From positions 1 through 14,614 of the forward strand of contig JAOTXR010000009.1 of NCBI GenBank assembly GCA_029862285.1: 14,614 bases of DNA. Direction: 5' to 3'. The DNA is from Gammaproteobacteria bacterium. GTDB lineage: Bacteria; Pseudomonadota; Gammaproteobacteria; Steroidobacterales; JABDKV01. The position numbers and the translations under genes are program-made. Below the pieces are notes generated by a model. It did no database searches. It saw nothing but the letters and a program-made list of their open reading frames with translations, and was not told the origin of the DNA. Of this stretch, positions 7,008 through 14,154 are shown in pieces; positions within the stretch are counted from its first letter, which is position 1; every line of letters begins with the position of its first letter.

Positions 7008-9329
7008 CTAGTTAACCGCATCCACGGCCGGCTGCAAACCCGCCAGTCCGGCCCCGCCCCAGCGCCGCTGATAGTCGCGCAGCAACTTGTTTGCGCCAGT
7101 TTGGTCGCCACTGTAACGGCGCAGGCGAATCTCCAGTTGTCGCGCCAGCGCACGATCGCGCTCCAGGTCGAGGCGAATGTCACCGCCGTCACGTTCTTTG
7201 CTGGCTTGAGCGGCCAGCGAAATTGCAGCGGCGGTATTGCCCGACCGATGCAACGCTTCGGCCAGGGATCGCTTGTATATCGCGTAGCGGTAGCCCTCCA
7301 TGGCAATAGCCTGCTCGATAGTGGCACGCGCAAGCTCGCTGTTGCCTGCTTGCAGGGCGAGCAGGCCTTCCAGATAGAGTGCTGCCTTGTCTTCAGTGCG
7401 ATCCGGATCGTCAGGCGGCAATGCATGCCCGCGAATCTCACCGATGGTGCCGCGTGCAGAATCCGTTGCTCCCTGTTGTATCTCCATCAAGGCCCGTGCG
7501 AACAAATAACGCGTCGGGGCACGCATCGACTTCTCGACAGCCTGCGCGACGAGCTGCATCGCTTTCTGTTCCTGACCCATTTGCATGGTGTTCTCGGCGC
7601 GCAATGACAGGGCCATGGATTCACGCACCTGTTCGTTTGCGATCGCTGTTTGCAGCCCTTCCACCACCGCACTGGAGCCAGCATGATCTGCCTCGGCCCG
7701 CAGTATCCAGGCCAGGTCGAACGCCGCAGTAATGCGGTCCTCGGCCTCGGTCTGCTCGTCATCGAGCACCGCGCGCAGGCGTTGTTTGGCGGCGGTCATT
7801 TCACCGACGACAGCCTTTACTTCGGCAAGACCCAGTCGTGAAAGCGTGAAATTCGGTTCCAATGCCAGCGCTTGCTCGAAATACCCGGTTGCCTCATCGA
7901 ACCGGCCCATCTCGCGGTGCAAGTCACCCATCAGGTTGTGTGCATTGGGTTCTTCGGGGGCGATTTCGAGATAGCGTTTGAGTGGTGCCATCGCTTCTTC
8001 GTGCTGACCCAGCAGGGTAAGGTAGGCGCCCATCGAGCCCCAGACGAACTGGTTTTCCGGTTCCTGCTCACTGAGTATTTTTAGTTCTTTGATGGCTAGG
8101 TCTTCCTGGTAATCGTGAAAGTAGGCTTCGGCCAGATATTGCCGAGCCTCGACTTCGTAAGGGAACTGCTCAAGAAGTTTCTGGTAAAGCCCGATCGCCT
8201 TTGCCGGATCGTTGTCGCGTATGAAAGGAATGGCCGCCCGCACGTAGCCTTCCTCGCGCTGGCTCAGCACCGCGTCTTCGGGAATTTGTCGCATGGCTTC
8301 AGCCGCCTTGTCCCGCTCACCGGTCACCCAGTGAATCATCGCCATACGGTAGCGCGCCACATAAAAGTCCGGCGCCAGTTCCAGTGCAGCGCGCATCGAC
8401 TGCTCAGCCTGTTTGTAATCGAAATTGAGAAAAAACTTCAGCCCGCTGACATAGGCACGGTATGCGGCGAAATTGCCTACCGCAAAATCCGCGGCAAAAG
8501 AATCTATCTGTTCTTCATAGGGTTTTTTCAGCGCCTGCTTTGTCATGATCGAGATACCGTACACGGATCGCAGCACGTCTACGGGGGTGAGTTGTTCGTC
8601 TGCCTCTGATTTCAGATCGGTGCCGGTTCGGCAGTCCGTCACACGGGTAGTCAAAATCAATCCGTCGGGTGCAGAGAGTATTTCGCCGGAGACGAGGAAG
8701 TCGATATCGGCATCACTGGCCAGTTCGAGCAGTTCGCCGGAACCGGCACCACGGGCGATGGTGCGCCAACGCGACTGTGAAACGACTATCAGGTGACGGG
8801 ATTGCGCCAGCCGGTCGCGTACAAGGCTCGATACACCATCGCCCAACCAATCCAGCGTCTGGTCCCCACTGAGGTTGCTGATCGAGGCGACGGCAACTAC
8901 GGGCGTCTTGTTTTCATCGACTATTTGTATCCAGCTGCGTTGCTCTTTGAGGTAGGTGTGCCAGACAGCCCAAACGGCAGCGCCGGTAAGGAGCATCGTG
9001 GCGGCAATCAGCGCGATTCGCACACGTCCGCTGCGTAGTTTGGCGTTTAACCTCGCGGATCGCGGGCTGTCTGCTGTCAGTGTGACGCCGCCGGGAGTGA
9101 GGTTGTAAAGCCAGGTGAGTATCAGCGCCGGCGGGAAACCAACGATCAACACCGTAATAAGTGCCTGCAGTGCCCAGTCGGGCGCGTTGTACGCGGGCAG
9201 AATGACATCGGCGACCTGAACGGCGATCCAGGAGATGACTGCGTAGCCAACAGCCGTCTGTACAACTTTGCGCCGTTTGAATTCGGCAAAAAGCGTACCG
9301 CTCGACTCGTTTTTTTTCTCGTCGGGCAT
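7008..9329 (-). CDS. Membrane-anchored TolB-like/FlgO-like domain protein with TPR repeats
   Basis: A 773-residue protein from the ATG at 9329. An in-frame ATG at 9386 exists, but GGAG lies 8 nt before 9329 and homologous N-termini begin near the acidic MPDEKK, followed by FAEFKRRKV. Transmembrane segments lie at about 23-43, 52-74 and 104-124. Residues 142-260 (PVVAVASISNLSGDQTLDWLGDGVSS) form a TolB-N/FlgO-like domain, as in CadC-type and adenylate-cyclase-like receptors. From about 300 to 730 there are tetratricopeptide repeats (for example ELAPDFYVARYRMA and ALEPNFTLSRLGLAEV). No DNA-binding winged helix precedes the membrane segments, so it is not a CadC-type regulator. A scaffold or sensor role is plausible; the ligand is unknown. 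Its stop codon directly abuts that of the convergent gene. Confidence 0.9.
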   Translation of the reverse strand: MPDEKKNESSGTLFAEFKRRKVVQTAVGYAVISWIAVQVADVILPAYNAPDWALQALITVLIVGFPPALILTWLYNLTPGGVTLTADSPRSARLNAKLRSGRVRIALIAATMLLTGAAVWAVWHTYLKEQRSWIQIVDENKTPVVAVASISNLSGDQTLDWLGDGVSSLVRDRLAQSRHLIVVSQSRWRTIARGAGSGELLELASDADIDFLVSGEILSAPDGLILTTRVTDCRTGTDLKSEADEQLTPVDVLRSVYGISIMTKQALKKPYEEQIDSFAADFAVGNFAAYRAYVSGLKFFLNFDYKQAEQSMRAALELAPDFYVARYRMAMIHWVTGERDKAAEAMRQIPEDAVLSQREEGYVRAAIPFIRDNDPAKAIGLYQKLLEQFPYEVEARQYLAEAYFHDYQEDLAIKELKILSEQEPENQFVWGSMGAYLTLLGQHEEAMAPLKRYLEIAPEEPNAHNLMGDLHREMGRFDEATGYFEQALALEPNFTLSRLGLAEVKAVVGEMTAAKQRLRAVLDDEQTEAEDRITAAFDLAWILRAEADHAGSSAVVEGLQTAIANEQVRESMALSLRAENTMQMGQEQKAMQLVAQAVEKSMRAPTRYLFARALMEIQQGATDSARGTIGEIRGHALPPDDPDRTEDKAALYLEGLLALQAGNSELARATIEQAIAMEGYRYAIYKRSLAEALHRSGNTAAAISLAAQASKERDGGDIRLDLERDRALARQLEIRLRRYSGDQTGANKLLRDYQRRWGGAGLAGLQPAVDAVN

Positions 9330-9930
9330 GCGCTGCGCTCCGCACGCGGGAGTTCTTATCTTAGCGCAAGTTTGGTGTTGCCACACAGCCGCGAGAGCAG
9401 ATAAGACACGAATCAGTGGCTTGTTGGCTTGGACTGGCCGTACGTTGCCGAGGTTTGCACAATGCTGGACCGATTAGCCGGGCAGGCGCTTTGCTGACCC
9501 CACCGGCGAAGAATTGGAACGACGCGCGGCTGCCGGCGTTAGAAATCCGAAGGACGACCTTCTCTATCATTACCAGGCAACTCTCTTTCCCCTTTGCGAT
9601 TCACAACGCAAAAACTGTCGTACCTTGACAGTACCTGGGTTGCGCTAAGCTGGCGCTAAGGTTTGGATTATGTAATGAAAAGAGTGTTGCGGACACAGTA
9701 AATACGTGTGCTTTGCGTCCCACTTCTGGCGGAGTTACTATCAGTAGTAAGCCTAAAAGACCCCGGACGCCGGGAAAGAGGGTGGCATGACATTTGGCGC
9801 ATGTCGATCCTGTGTATTGGCTCACAGGTGCGACGGTATTTCTGCGCTGGCCGATGCTCTTGGCTACGGCGGATGAAAAAAACAAGGCGACGTAACAAGT
9901 ATCTTATCCCCGTTTTGGAATAGATTATTA
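9330..9930. other. 600-bp intergenic region between divergent TPR and esterase genes
   Basis: No open frame here has a credible start, ribosome-binding site or domain. A perfect TTGACA lies at 9625-9630, but the best -10 (TAAGCT, 15 nt later) is poor. From 9735 onward the sequence is dense in small perfect inverted repeats, listed separately. The stretch 9330-9620 shows nothing I can name. Confidence 0.5.
9735..9828 (+). ncRNA. Candidate structured leader RNA upstream of the esterase gene
   Basis: Four perfect hairpins follow each other: TTACTA/TAGTAA (9735-9740 with 9745-9750, loop TCAG), CCCGG/CCGGG (9762-9766 with 9770-9774), GACAT/ATGTC (9789-9793 with 9801-9805) and CCTGTG/CACAGG (9809-9814 with 9823-9828). 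GCC at 9751-9753 can pair with GGC at 9784-9786 to enclose the second hairpin, leaving facing purine-rich loops (TAAAAGA and GAAAGAG). It matches no riboswitch class I can recall. It may be a structured 5' leader about 100 nt before the esterase start. Direction is assumed from the downstream gene. Confidence 0.3.
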
Positions 9931-11919
9931 ATGGAAACCAGGTGGAATTCGTCAGTGAAAGCAGTGCTGGCTGTGTTGGCGCTCTGCTTTTGGGTGAGTT
10001 CTCCGGTCTATTCGCAGGTAGTCACAGTACTGCCCCTGGGCGACTCGATCACGCAGGGCGTTGGCGGGCAGCCGAGTTATCGCAGAGCTTTATGGTTTAT
10101 GCTGTTCGATGCCGGTTATTCCGTGGACTTCGTCGGTAGTCACGATATTTTTGGCGCCGCTGTTCCAGTCGAGTTGCAGGATTTCGATCTTGACAATGAG
10201 GGCCATTCTGCTTGGGAGGCGGGCGACCTGGACGCAGCGCTTGAGACTTGGCTGCAGCTCTATGATGCCGATATCGTGTTGCTACACGCGGGCACAAACG
10301 ATCTCTATAACGGCCAGAGTATCGAAAGCACGCTGGACGAACTGGGTGGAATTATCGATAAACTACGCGTCGATAATCCCTTCACCATTATCCTCCTGGC
10401 CAAGCTTATACCGGGCCGTACCCTCGACACGGCACCGTTCAATCTTGAGCTGGAAACCTGGGTGCAAGGGCGCAGCACCCCCGATTCACCAATTATTGTG
10501 ATCGATCAGGCTGCGGGTTATGACCCTTTTGTCGAAAATTTCGATGATTTACATCCCAACGAGTTCGGCGAAGAAAAAATGGCGACTCGCTGGCTCGAAG
10601 GGATTCAGGCTGTTCTTACGCCAGGCAATCAAAAACCGATTGTCGATGCCGGGCCATTTCATCTGATTGACTCGACAAGCGAAATAGTCACGTTAATGGG
10701 CAGCGTCAGTGATGATGGTTTGCCGGTGGGCTCGCTGACCCATCAGTGGAGCAAAATCGCCGGTCCCGGAGAAGTAACGTTCGACGATGCGGCCCAACTC
10801 GTAACGAACGTGAGTTTTAGCGAGGAGGGAAATTACGTACTTCACTTGCACGCAAGTGATACCGAGCTGGTTGGCGGGGACTACACGTTTGTGCAGATTG
10901 GGGACGTCGCCGCGGCTGCCGGGCATTGGCCATTTTATGAAAGTTCGGGGATAACGACGCACGATGTCAGTGTCAACGCTAACGATGGTACGTTGGTAAA
11001 TCTCGATAACAGTCACTGGCAACCGGGAGTCGATAACAATAGTCTGTGCCTGGACGGATTGTTCGGGCAACAAGTGTCGATTCCGGCAGCGAGCAATGGC
11101 CTTCAGCCAGCATCTCTAACCGTGGCCGGTTGGGTCAAGCCCGATCCGGCGTGGCCTTTCTGGTCTTGGGTTGCGGGCCAGGGGGATAACTACGGTCTTT
11201 ATGTCCAGGGTGACAAGATTGTCTTCTACTTCTATAACGGCTCGACCTGGAACAACGTCAATTACGACAATACTGCTGTTGGCGACGGGCAATGGCATCA
11301 TCTGGCTGGTTCTTTTGATGCGCTTACCGGAAGTCTCTCAATTTATATGGATGGTGTCTTGCTGAACGCAACACCGTATCCGGAATCGATCGTCTATAGT
11401 TTCGGGACTGAGTTCAGCATCGGTTCGATGCAGGGTACCCGTAACTTCAAGGGCTGTCTGGATGAAATCCGCGTCTACGGTAGAGCATTGACTGGGTCGG
11501 AAATACAGGTGCTGGCCCAGGTTCCTGGTGTTGATCCGGTTAATCAACCGCCCACAGTTGATGCTGGCGTCGATCAAGAAATTCAATTTCCTTTCAATAC
11601 TGTACGGATCAGTGCACAGATCAATGACGATGGTTTGCCTGAGGCTTCGACGCCAGGGTACACCTGGACCCAACAGGCCGGTCCCGGTACCGCGTTGTTT
11701 ACGGAGATCGATTTTAGCGGCGGCCTGTTGACTACCGACATCACGCTCGATCTGCCTGGCGATTATCTTTTTGTCCTCGAAGTCAGTGACGGCGAATTGT
11801 CAGGATTCGATGATGTTGGGGTTAGCCTGAGTTTCTGGACGACCGAGTCTACTGACGAGGAGTTTGGCGGGCTGAGAAAAAGAGAGCTGATGCAGAGAGC
11901 TCGCTTCAAACGACGTTGA
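9931..11919 (+). CDS. Secreted CE3-like SGNH esterase with LamG and PKD-like modules
   Basis: A 662-residue exported protein, probably removing acetyl groups from polysaccharide. Signal peptide at 1-28 (core AVLAVLALCFWV, cut near YSQ). SGNH domain at about 31-230: block I GDSITQG with nucleophile Ser39, NEGHSAW with block-II Gly91 (the form seen in carbohydrate esterase family 3), GTND with Asn123, and the DxxH dyad Asp205/His208 (DDLHPNEFG). A PKD/K319-like module covers about 232-330, a LamG/concanavalin-like module about 332-530 (HWPFYESSG, QWHHLAGSFD, LDEIRVYGRAL), and a second PKD-like module about 535-645. The tail is basic (RKRELMQRARFKRR). An alternative start is GTG at 9955, which has AGGTGG 9 nt upstream; the ATG at 9931 has only a weak site. 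Substrate is inferred. Confidence 0.9.
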   Translation: METRWNSSVKAVLAVLALCFWVSSPVYSQVVTVLPLGDSITQGVGGQPSYRRALWFMLFDAGYSVDFVGSHDIFGAAVPVELQDFDLDNEGHSAWEAGDLDAALETWLQLYDADIVLLHAGTNDLYNGQSIESTLDELGGIIDKLRVDNPFTIILLAKLIPGRTLDTAPFNLELETWVQGRSTPDSPIIVIDQAAGYDPFVENFDDLHPNEFGEEKMATRWLEGIQAVLTPGNQKPIVDAGPFHLIDSTSEIVTLMGSVSDDGLPVGSLTHQWSKIAGPGEVTFDDAAQLVTNVSFSEEGNYVLHLHASDTELVGGDYTFVQIGDVAAAAGHWPFYESSGITTHDVSVNANDGTLVNLDNSHWQPGVDNNSLCLDGLFGQQVSIPAASNGLQPASLTVAGWVKPDPAWPFWSWVAGQGDNYGLYVQGDKIVFYFYNGSTWNNVNYDNTAVGDGQWHHLAGSFDALTGSLSIYMDGVLLNATPYPESIVYSFGTEFSIGSMQGTRNFKGCLDEIRVYGRALTGSEIQVLAQVPGVDPVNQPPTVDAGVDQEIQFPFNTVRISAQINDDGLPEASTPGYTWTQQAGPGTALFTEIDFSGGLLTTDITLDLPGDYLFVLEVSDGELSGFDDVGVSLSFWTTESTDEEFGGLRKRELMQRARFKRR

Positions 11920-11931
11920 TGTTCACCTATC

Positions 11932-11970
11932 TCTTTCCCAGGGTATGGCAATTTCGCGGTACGGGAAAGA
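11932..11970 (+). terminator. Weak terminator-like inverted repeat after the esterase gene
   Basis: TCTTTCCC (11932-11939) pairs perfectly with GGGAAAGA (11963-11970) over a 23-nt loop, 13 bp past the esterase stop. There is no following T tract (ATAATC), so intrinsic termination is doubtful. It may stabilise the 3' end instead. Confidence 0.3.
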
Positions 11971-12154
11971 ATAATCAACAATCGTTCAGCGCCATAACCA
12001 GACGATCTCTTTCACCGTCTTAAGAAGTTGTGCGCTGCACATGGCGGCATTCACCGCTGCGCGAGTATTCAGACCAACGTGATGGAGCGTGTAACGGGCA
12101 CTCCTGCCGGAAAAAAAGTAGACTTGCCTCAGCATTAACAAGAGGATGGGGCAT

Positions 12155-12586
12155 TTGAAAACTGCAACTATTGAAACCAGTCGCGGCACCATTGAGTTGG
12201 AACTGTTTGCCGAGCAGGCGCCCAAGACCGTCGCCAATTTTGAAAAGCTGGCCGGAGAGAATTTCTACGATGGGCTGACGTTTCATCGCGTCATTAGTAA
12301 TTTTATGATTCAAACGGGTTGTCCGCAGGGTACGGGGACGGGTGGACCCGGCTACAAATTCGAAGACGAATTTCACGACGATCTGGCTCATGACGGCCCA
12401 GGTGTCTTGTCTATGGCCAATGCCGGACCAAACACGAACGGCTCGCAGTTTTTCATTACCCATGTGCCCTGCCCGCACCTGGATGGAAAACACTCGGTGT
12501 TCGGAAAAGTCCTCAAGGGTCAGGACGTCGTGAATAGTATCGCTCAGGGCGACATCATGGAAAAAGTGACTGTCACGGATAGCTAA
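12155..12586 (+). CDS. ppiB: Cyclophilin-type peptidyl-prolyl cis-trans isomerase, cytoplasmic
   Basis: A 143-residue cyclophilin that interconverts cis and trans prolyl bonds during protein folding. Family signatures: [14 protein letters not shown] at 42-55 with catalytic Arg45, the GTGTGGPGY loop at 59-67, [15 protein letters not shown] at 87-101, and LDGKHSVFG at 109-117. The human CypA tryptophan position is His108 here, a common kind of bacterial change. No signal peptide is present. Start choice: an in-frame ATG at 12146 directly abuts AAGAGG, too close to be served by it. The TTG at 12155 has that same site 9 nt upstream and yields MKTATIET, the usual family N-terminus. If ATG is used, three residues are added. 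A good terminator follows. The symbol reflects family resemblance to E. coli PpiB. Confidence 0.93.
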   Translation: MKTATIETSRGTIELELFAEQAPKTVANFEKLAGENFYDGLTFHRVISNFMIQTGCPQGTGTGGPGYKFEDEFHDDLAHDGPGVLSMANAGPNTNGSQFFITHVPCPHLDGKHSVFGKVLKGQDVVNSIAQGDIMEKVTVTDS

Positions 12587-12622
12587 AAGAACAACTGAGG
12601 GGATTTTAACGAACCAGACGAG

Positions 12623-12660
12623 AGGGACGCTGCTTGCCGCCAGCATTCAGGGTCCTTTTT
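12623..12660 (+). terminator. Intrinsic terminator after the cyclophilin gene
   Basis: AGGGAC (12623-12628) pairs with GTCCTT (12652-12657, one G-T pair), and inside it GCTG (12629-12632) pairs with CAGC (12641-12644). A run of five T ends at 12660. It separates the cyclophilin gene from the repeat-protein transcription unit. Confidence 0.6.
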
Positions 12661-12674
12661 GAACGCCGCAATGA

Positions 12675-12702
12675 TTGATTTTCCTGTTTCCTGGCCTATA
12701 TT
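12675..12702 (+). promoter_or_regulatory. Sigma-70-type promoter for the repeat-protein/methyltransferase unit
   Basis: TTGATT (12675-12680) and TATATT (12697-12702) are separated by 16 nt, each close to the -35 and -10 consensus. Transcription would start near 12709, about 30 nt before the ATG at 12740. The ribosome-binding site GGGGG (12729-12733) lies 6 nt before that ATG. The promoter lies just past the upstream terminator, so this unit probably starts here. Confidence 0.55.
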
Positions 12703-12739
12703 TGGTGTGTAAGTCAATTATTCGCAACGGGGGCCCGCC

Positions 12740-13312
12740 ATGAACGGAAAGCTGTCAAGTGCATTTCGGCGGTTCGCGGCCACATTATTCGGCCGCGACC
12801 CGCAGGGCGACGCAGAAGGGACTTCAGGCGACGTCAAAGAACCATCCGGTGATATAAAAGAACCACCCCCGTCGGGTCCGGGTGACATCAAAGAACCGTC
12901 CGGCGATATCAAGGAACCACCCCCGTCAGGACCGGGTGATATCAAAGAACCCTCCGGCGATATCAAGGAACCACCTCCGTCGGGTCCCGGTGACATCAAA
13001 GAACCCTCCGGTGATATCAAGGAACCACCTCCGTCGGGTCCGGGTGACATCAAAGAACCCTCCGGTGATATCAAGGAACCACCCCCGTCGGGTCCGGGTG
13101 ACATCAAAGAACCCTCCGGTGATATCAAGGAACCACCTCCGTCGGGTCCCGGTGATATCAAAGCACCCTCCGGCGATATCAAGGATCCACGCCCGCCAGG
13201 ACCGGGCGACATCAAAGCACCCTCCGGCGATATCAAGGATCCACGCCCGCCAGGACCGGGCGACATCAAAGCACCCTCCGGCGATATAAAGAAACCACCC
13301 GAGTCGTATTGA
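12740..13312 (+). CDS. Tandem-repeat protein with 18 GDIK/GDVK units, candidate substrate of the adjacent methyltransferase
   Basis: A 190-residue protein. Residues 1-28 are a short basic amphipathic head (KLSSAFRRFAATLFGR) without a signal peptide. Then come GDVKEP, eight 18-residue repeats (residues 36-179) and an 11-residue end, KKPPESY. Each repeat has a 7-residue SGDIKEP half and an 11-residue half ending GDIKEP, so GDIK or GDVK occurs 18 times. The last two full copies read DPRPPG instead of EPPPSG. Composition (Pro, Gly, Asp, Lys, Glu) predicts disorder. Among repeats 1-6 nearly all base differences fall at third codon positions of this frame, supporting it over the open antisense frames. 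A promoter and ribosome-binding site fit. No named family is recognised. The methyltransferase follows by 88 bp without an obvious terminator. A RiPP-like precursor role is inference; a structural or cell-envelope protein is the alternative. Confidence 0.75.
   Translation: MNGKLSSAFRRFAATLFGRDPQGDAEGTSGDVKEPSGDIKEPPPSGPGDIKEPSGDIKEPPPSGPGDIKEPSGDIKEPPPSGPGDIKEPSGDIKEPPPSGPGDIKEPSGDIKEPPPSGPGDIKEPSGDIKEPPPSGPGDIKAPSGDIKDPRPPGPGDIKAPSGDIKDPRPPGPGDIKAPSGDIKKPPESY
12845..13276 (+). repeat. Eight direct 54-bp repeats
   Basis: Copies start at 12845, 12899, 12953, 13007, 13061, 13115, 13169 and 13223, with a partial ninth at 13277. Copies 7 and 8 are identical base for base, implying a recent duplication. 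Copies 1-6 differ from each other mostly at synonymous sites. The 54-bp period is a multiple of three, so copy number can change without breaking the frame. Confidence 0.95.
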
Positions 13313-13400
13313 AGCTGGGACGGCAAGCCAATAGCGTCTAATGCCATGACCGAACCGCAACCAGCCCGCAACACTGTTTAGTACTGGACGCGAGTAGACC

Positions 13401-14138
13401 ATGAACAACGACAATCTTGCTGATCTCTATTTGATCGGTACAGGCATTCTTGGGATGCGACAGATATCGGCCGAGGCATACGATGCGCTGAGCCGTTGCC
13501 GCAAAGTATTCCATCTGACAAGTAATCAGGAAGGTCTGAAAATGATATGCCCCGACGTTGTGGACAACGCCGGGGAATACTGGACCGGTGAACGGCCCGG
13601 TATCGTCTACAAGCGCATAGCAGACAAAGTCGTGGCCGAGGTCAAAAACGGGCCAGGTGTAGCTAATGTCATTTACGGTCATCCGTTATTCTTTGATGAC
13701 ATAAATATCGAGTTGATACGCCAGGCACGAGAACTGGATCTCAATTATGTGGTGCTGCCGGGAATCTCATGTCTGGACACGCTCAGCACGGACCTGGAAA
13801 TTGATTATGGCGATGGACTTCAGGTCTATGAGGCCCAGGACCTGGTATTCAATGAGCACCCGTTGAATCCGCGAGTACACGCTGTCATATTGCAGATCGG
13901 TTTGTTTGGCACACAGAATCTGACTATTCCCAATGCGCCATGTCCTGAAGGCCGCTTCAGCTTATTGCAGCAATACCTCGAAAAGTACTATTCGCCGGAC
14001 CACTTGGTCACGATTGCGTTTTCCGATCGCGGCGACGAGTGGACCCGTTTTCAACTACAGTGCCGCGTATCCGAAATAGACGCCAACCGCAAGAACATTT
14101 TTAAGGGCACTACTATGTATATACCACCGGTCCGGTGA
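13401..14138 (+). CDS. Tetrapyrrole-methylase-fold SAM methyltransferase, borosin (OphMA/SonM)-type
   Basis: A 245-residue protein; an in-frame TAG at 13395 just before the ATG fixes the start at or after 13401. Motifs in order: LYLIGTGI (9-16), the N-terminal SAM-binding loop; YGHPLFF (92-98); VVLPGISCLDTLSTDLEID (117-135); YEAQDLVF (143-150); and a C-terminal TTMYIPP (237-243). From memory the same string (IVGTGI, YGHPGVF, PGVSAEDCLFADLCID, YEA, FYIPP) occurs in borosin alpha-N-methyltransferases such as OphMA and SonM, which methylate backbone amides of a peptide. Tyr60, Arg65 and Tyr70 lie where the catalytic Tyr/Arg/Tyr cluster is expected, with slightly different spacing. It is unlike CobA/CysG or RsmI: no porphyrin genes are nearby, and it has the borosin-type C-terminus. 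It has no fused substrate domain, so the substrate is another protein, plausibly the repeat protein upstream. Family confident; substrate inferred. Confidence 0.88.
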   Translation: MNNDNLADLYLIGTGILGMRQISAEAYDALSRCRKVFHLTSNQEGLKMICPDVVDNAGEYWTGERPGIVYKRIADKVVAEVKNGPGVANVIYGHPLFFDDINIELIRQARELDLNYVVLPGISCLDTLSTDLEIDYGDGLQVYEAQDLVFNEHPLNPRVHAVILQIGLFGTQNLTIPNAPCPEGRFSLLQQYLEKYYSPDHLVTIAFSDRGDEWTRFQLQCRVSEIDANRKNIFKGTTMYIPPVR

Positions 14139-14154
14139 GGATTCACACCTCATC
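14134..14154. terminator. Hairpin spanning two convergent stop codons
   Basis: GGTGAGG (14134-14140) pairs with CCTCATC (14148-14154, one G-T pair) over a 7-nt loop, covering both the methyltransferase stop and the stop of the minus-strand gene. No T tract follows on either side, so intrinsic termination is uncertain. Confidence 0.3.

Noticed and set aside
9705..9725. Minus-strand GGGACGCAAAGC, a core string of c-di-GMP-I riboswitches
   Set aside because: The flanking conserved parts (CAAACC and GAAA before it, CCGGCCTAA and the second stem after it) are missing, so it is a chance match.
9784..9799. Sigma-54-like site (TGGCAT, then TTGG)
   Set aside because: The -24 half is good, but the essential GC of the -12 half reads GG, and no sigma-54 activator gene is nearby.
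9708..9923. 71-codon plus-strand frame just upstream of the esterase
   Set aside because: No ribosome-binding site, Arg/Cys-rich translation with no homology I recognise, and it overlaps the hairpin cluster.
12845..13312. Direct repeats taken as a CRISPR array
   Set aside because: The 54-bp units are contiguous with no unique spacers, keep a coding frame, and no cas genes are present.
12718..13374. Long open frames on the minus strand across the repeat array (218 and 162 codons) and in a second plus frame
   Set aside because: A 54-bp period without stop words keeps several frames open at once. The plus frame from 12740 has a promoter, a ribosome-binding site and fewer residue changes between repeats (the antisense frame shows Met/Ile and Glu/Asp swaps).
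13313..13400. Tiny frame MTEPQPARNTV between the repeat gene and the methyltransferase, considered as a second precursor peptide
   Set aside because: It has only 11 codons, no ribosome-binding site and no leader-like helix, so it cannot be supported.
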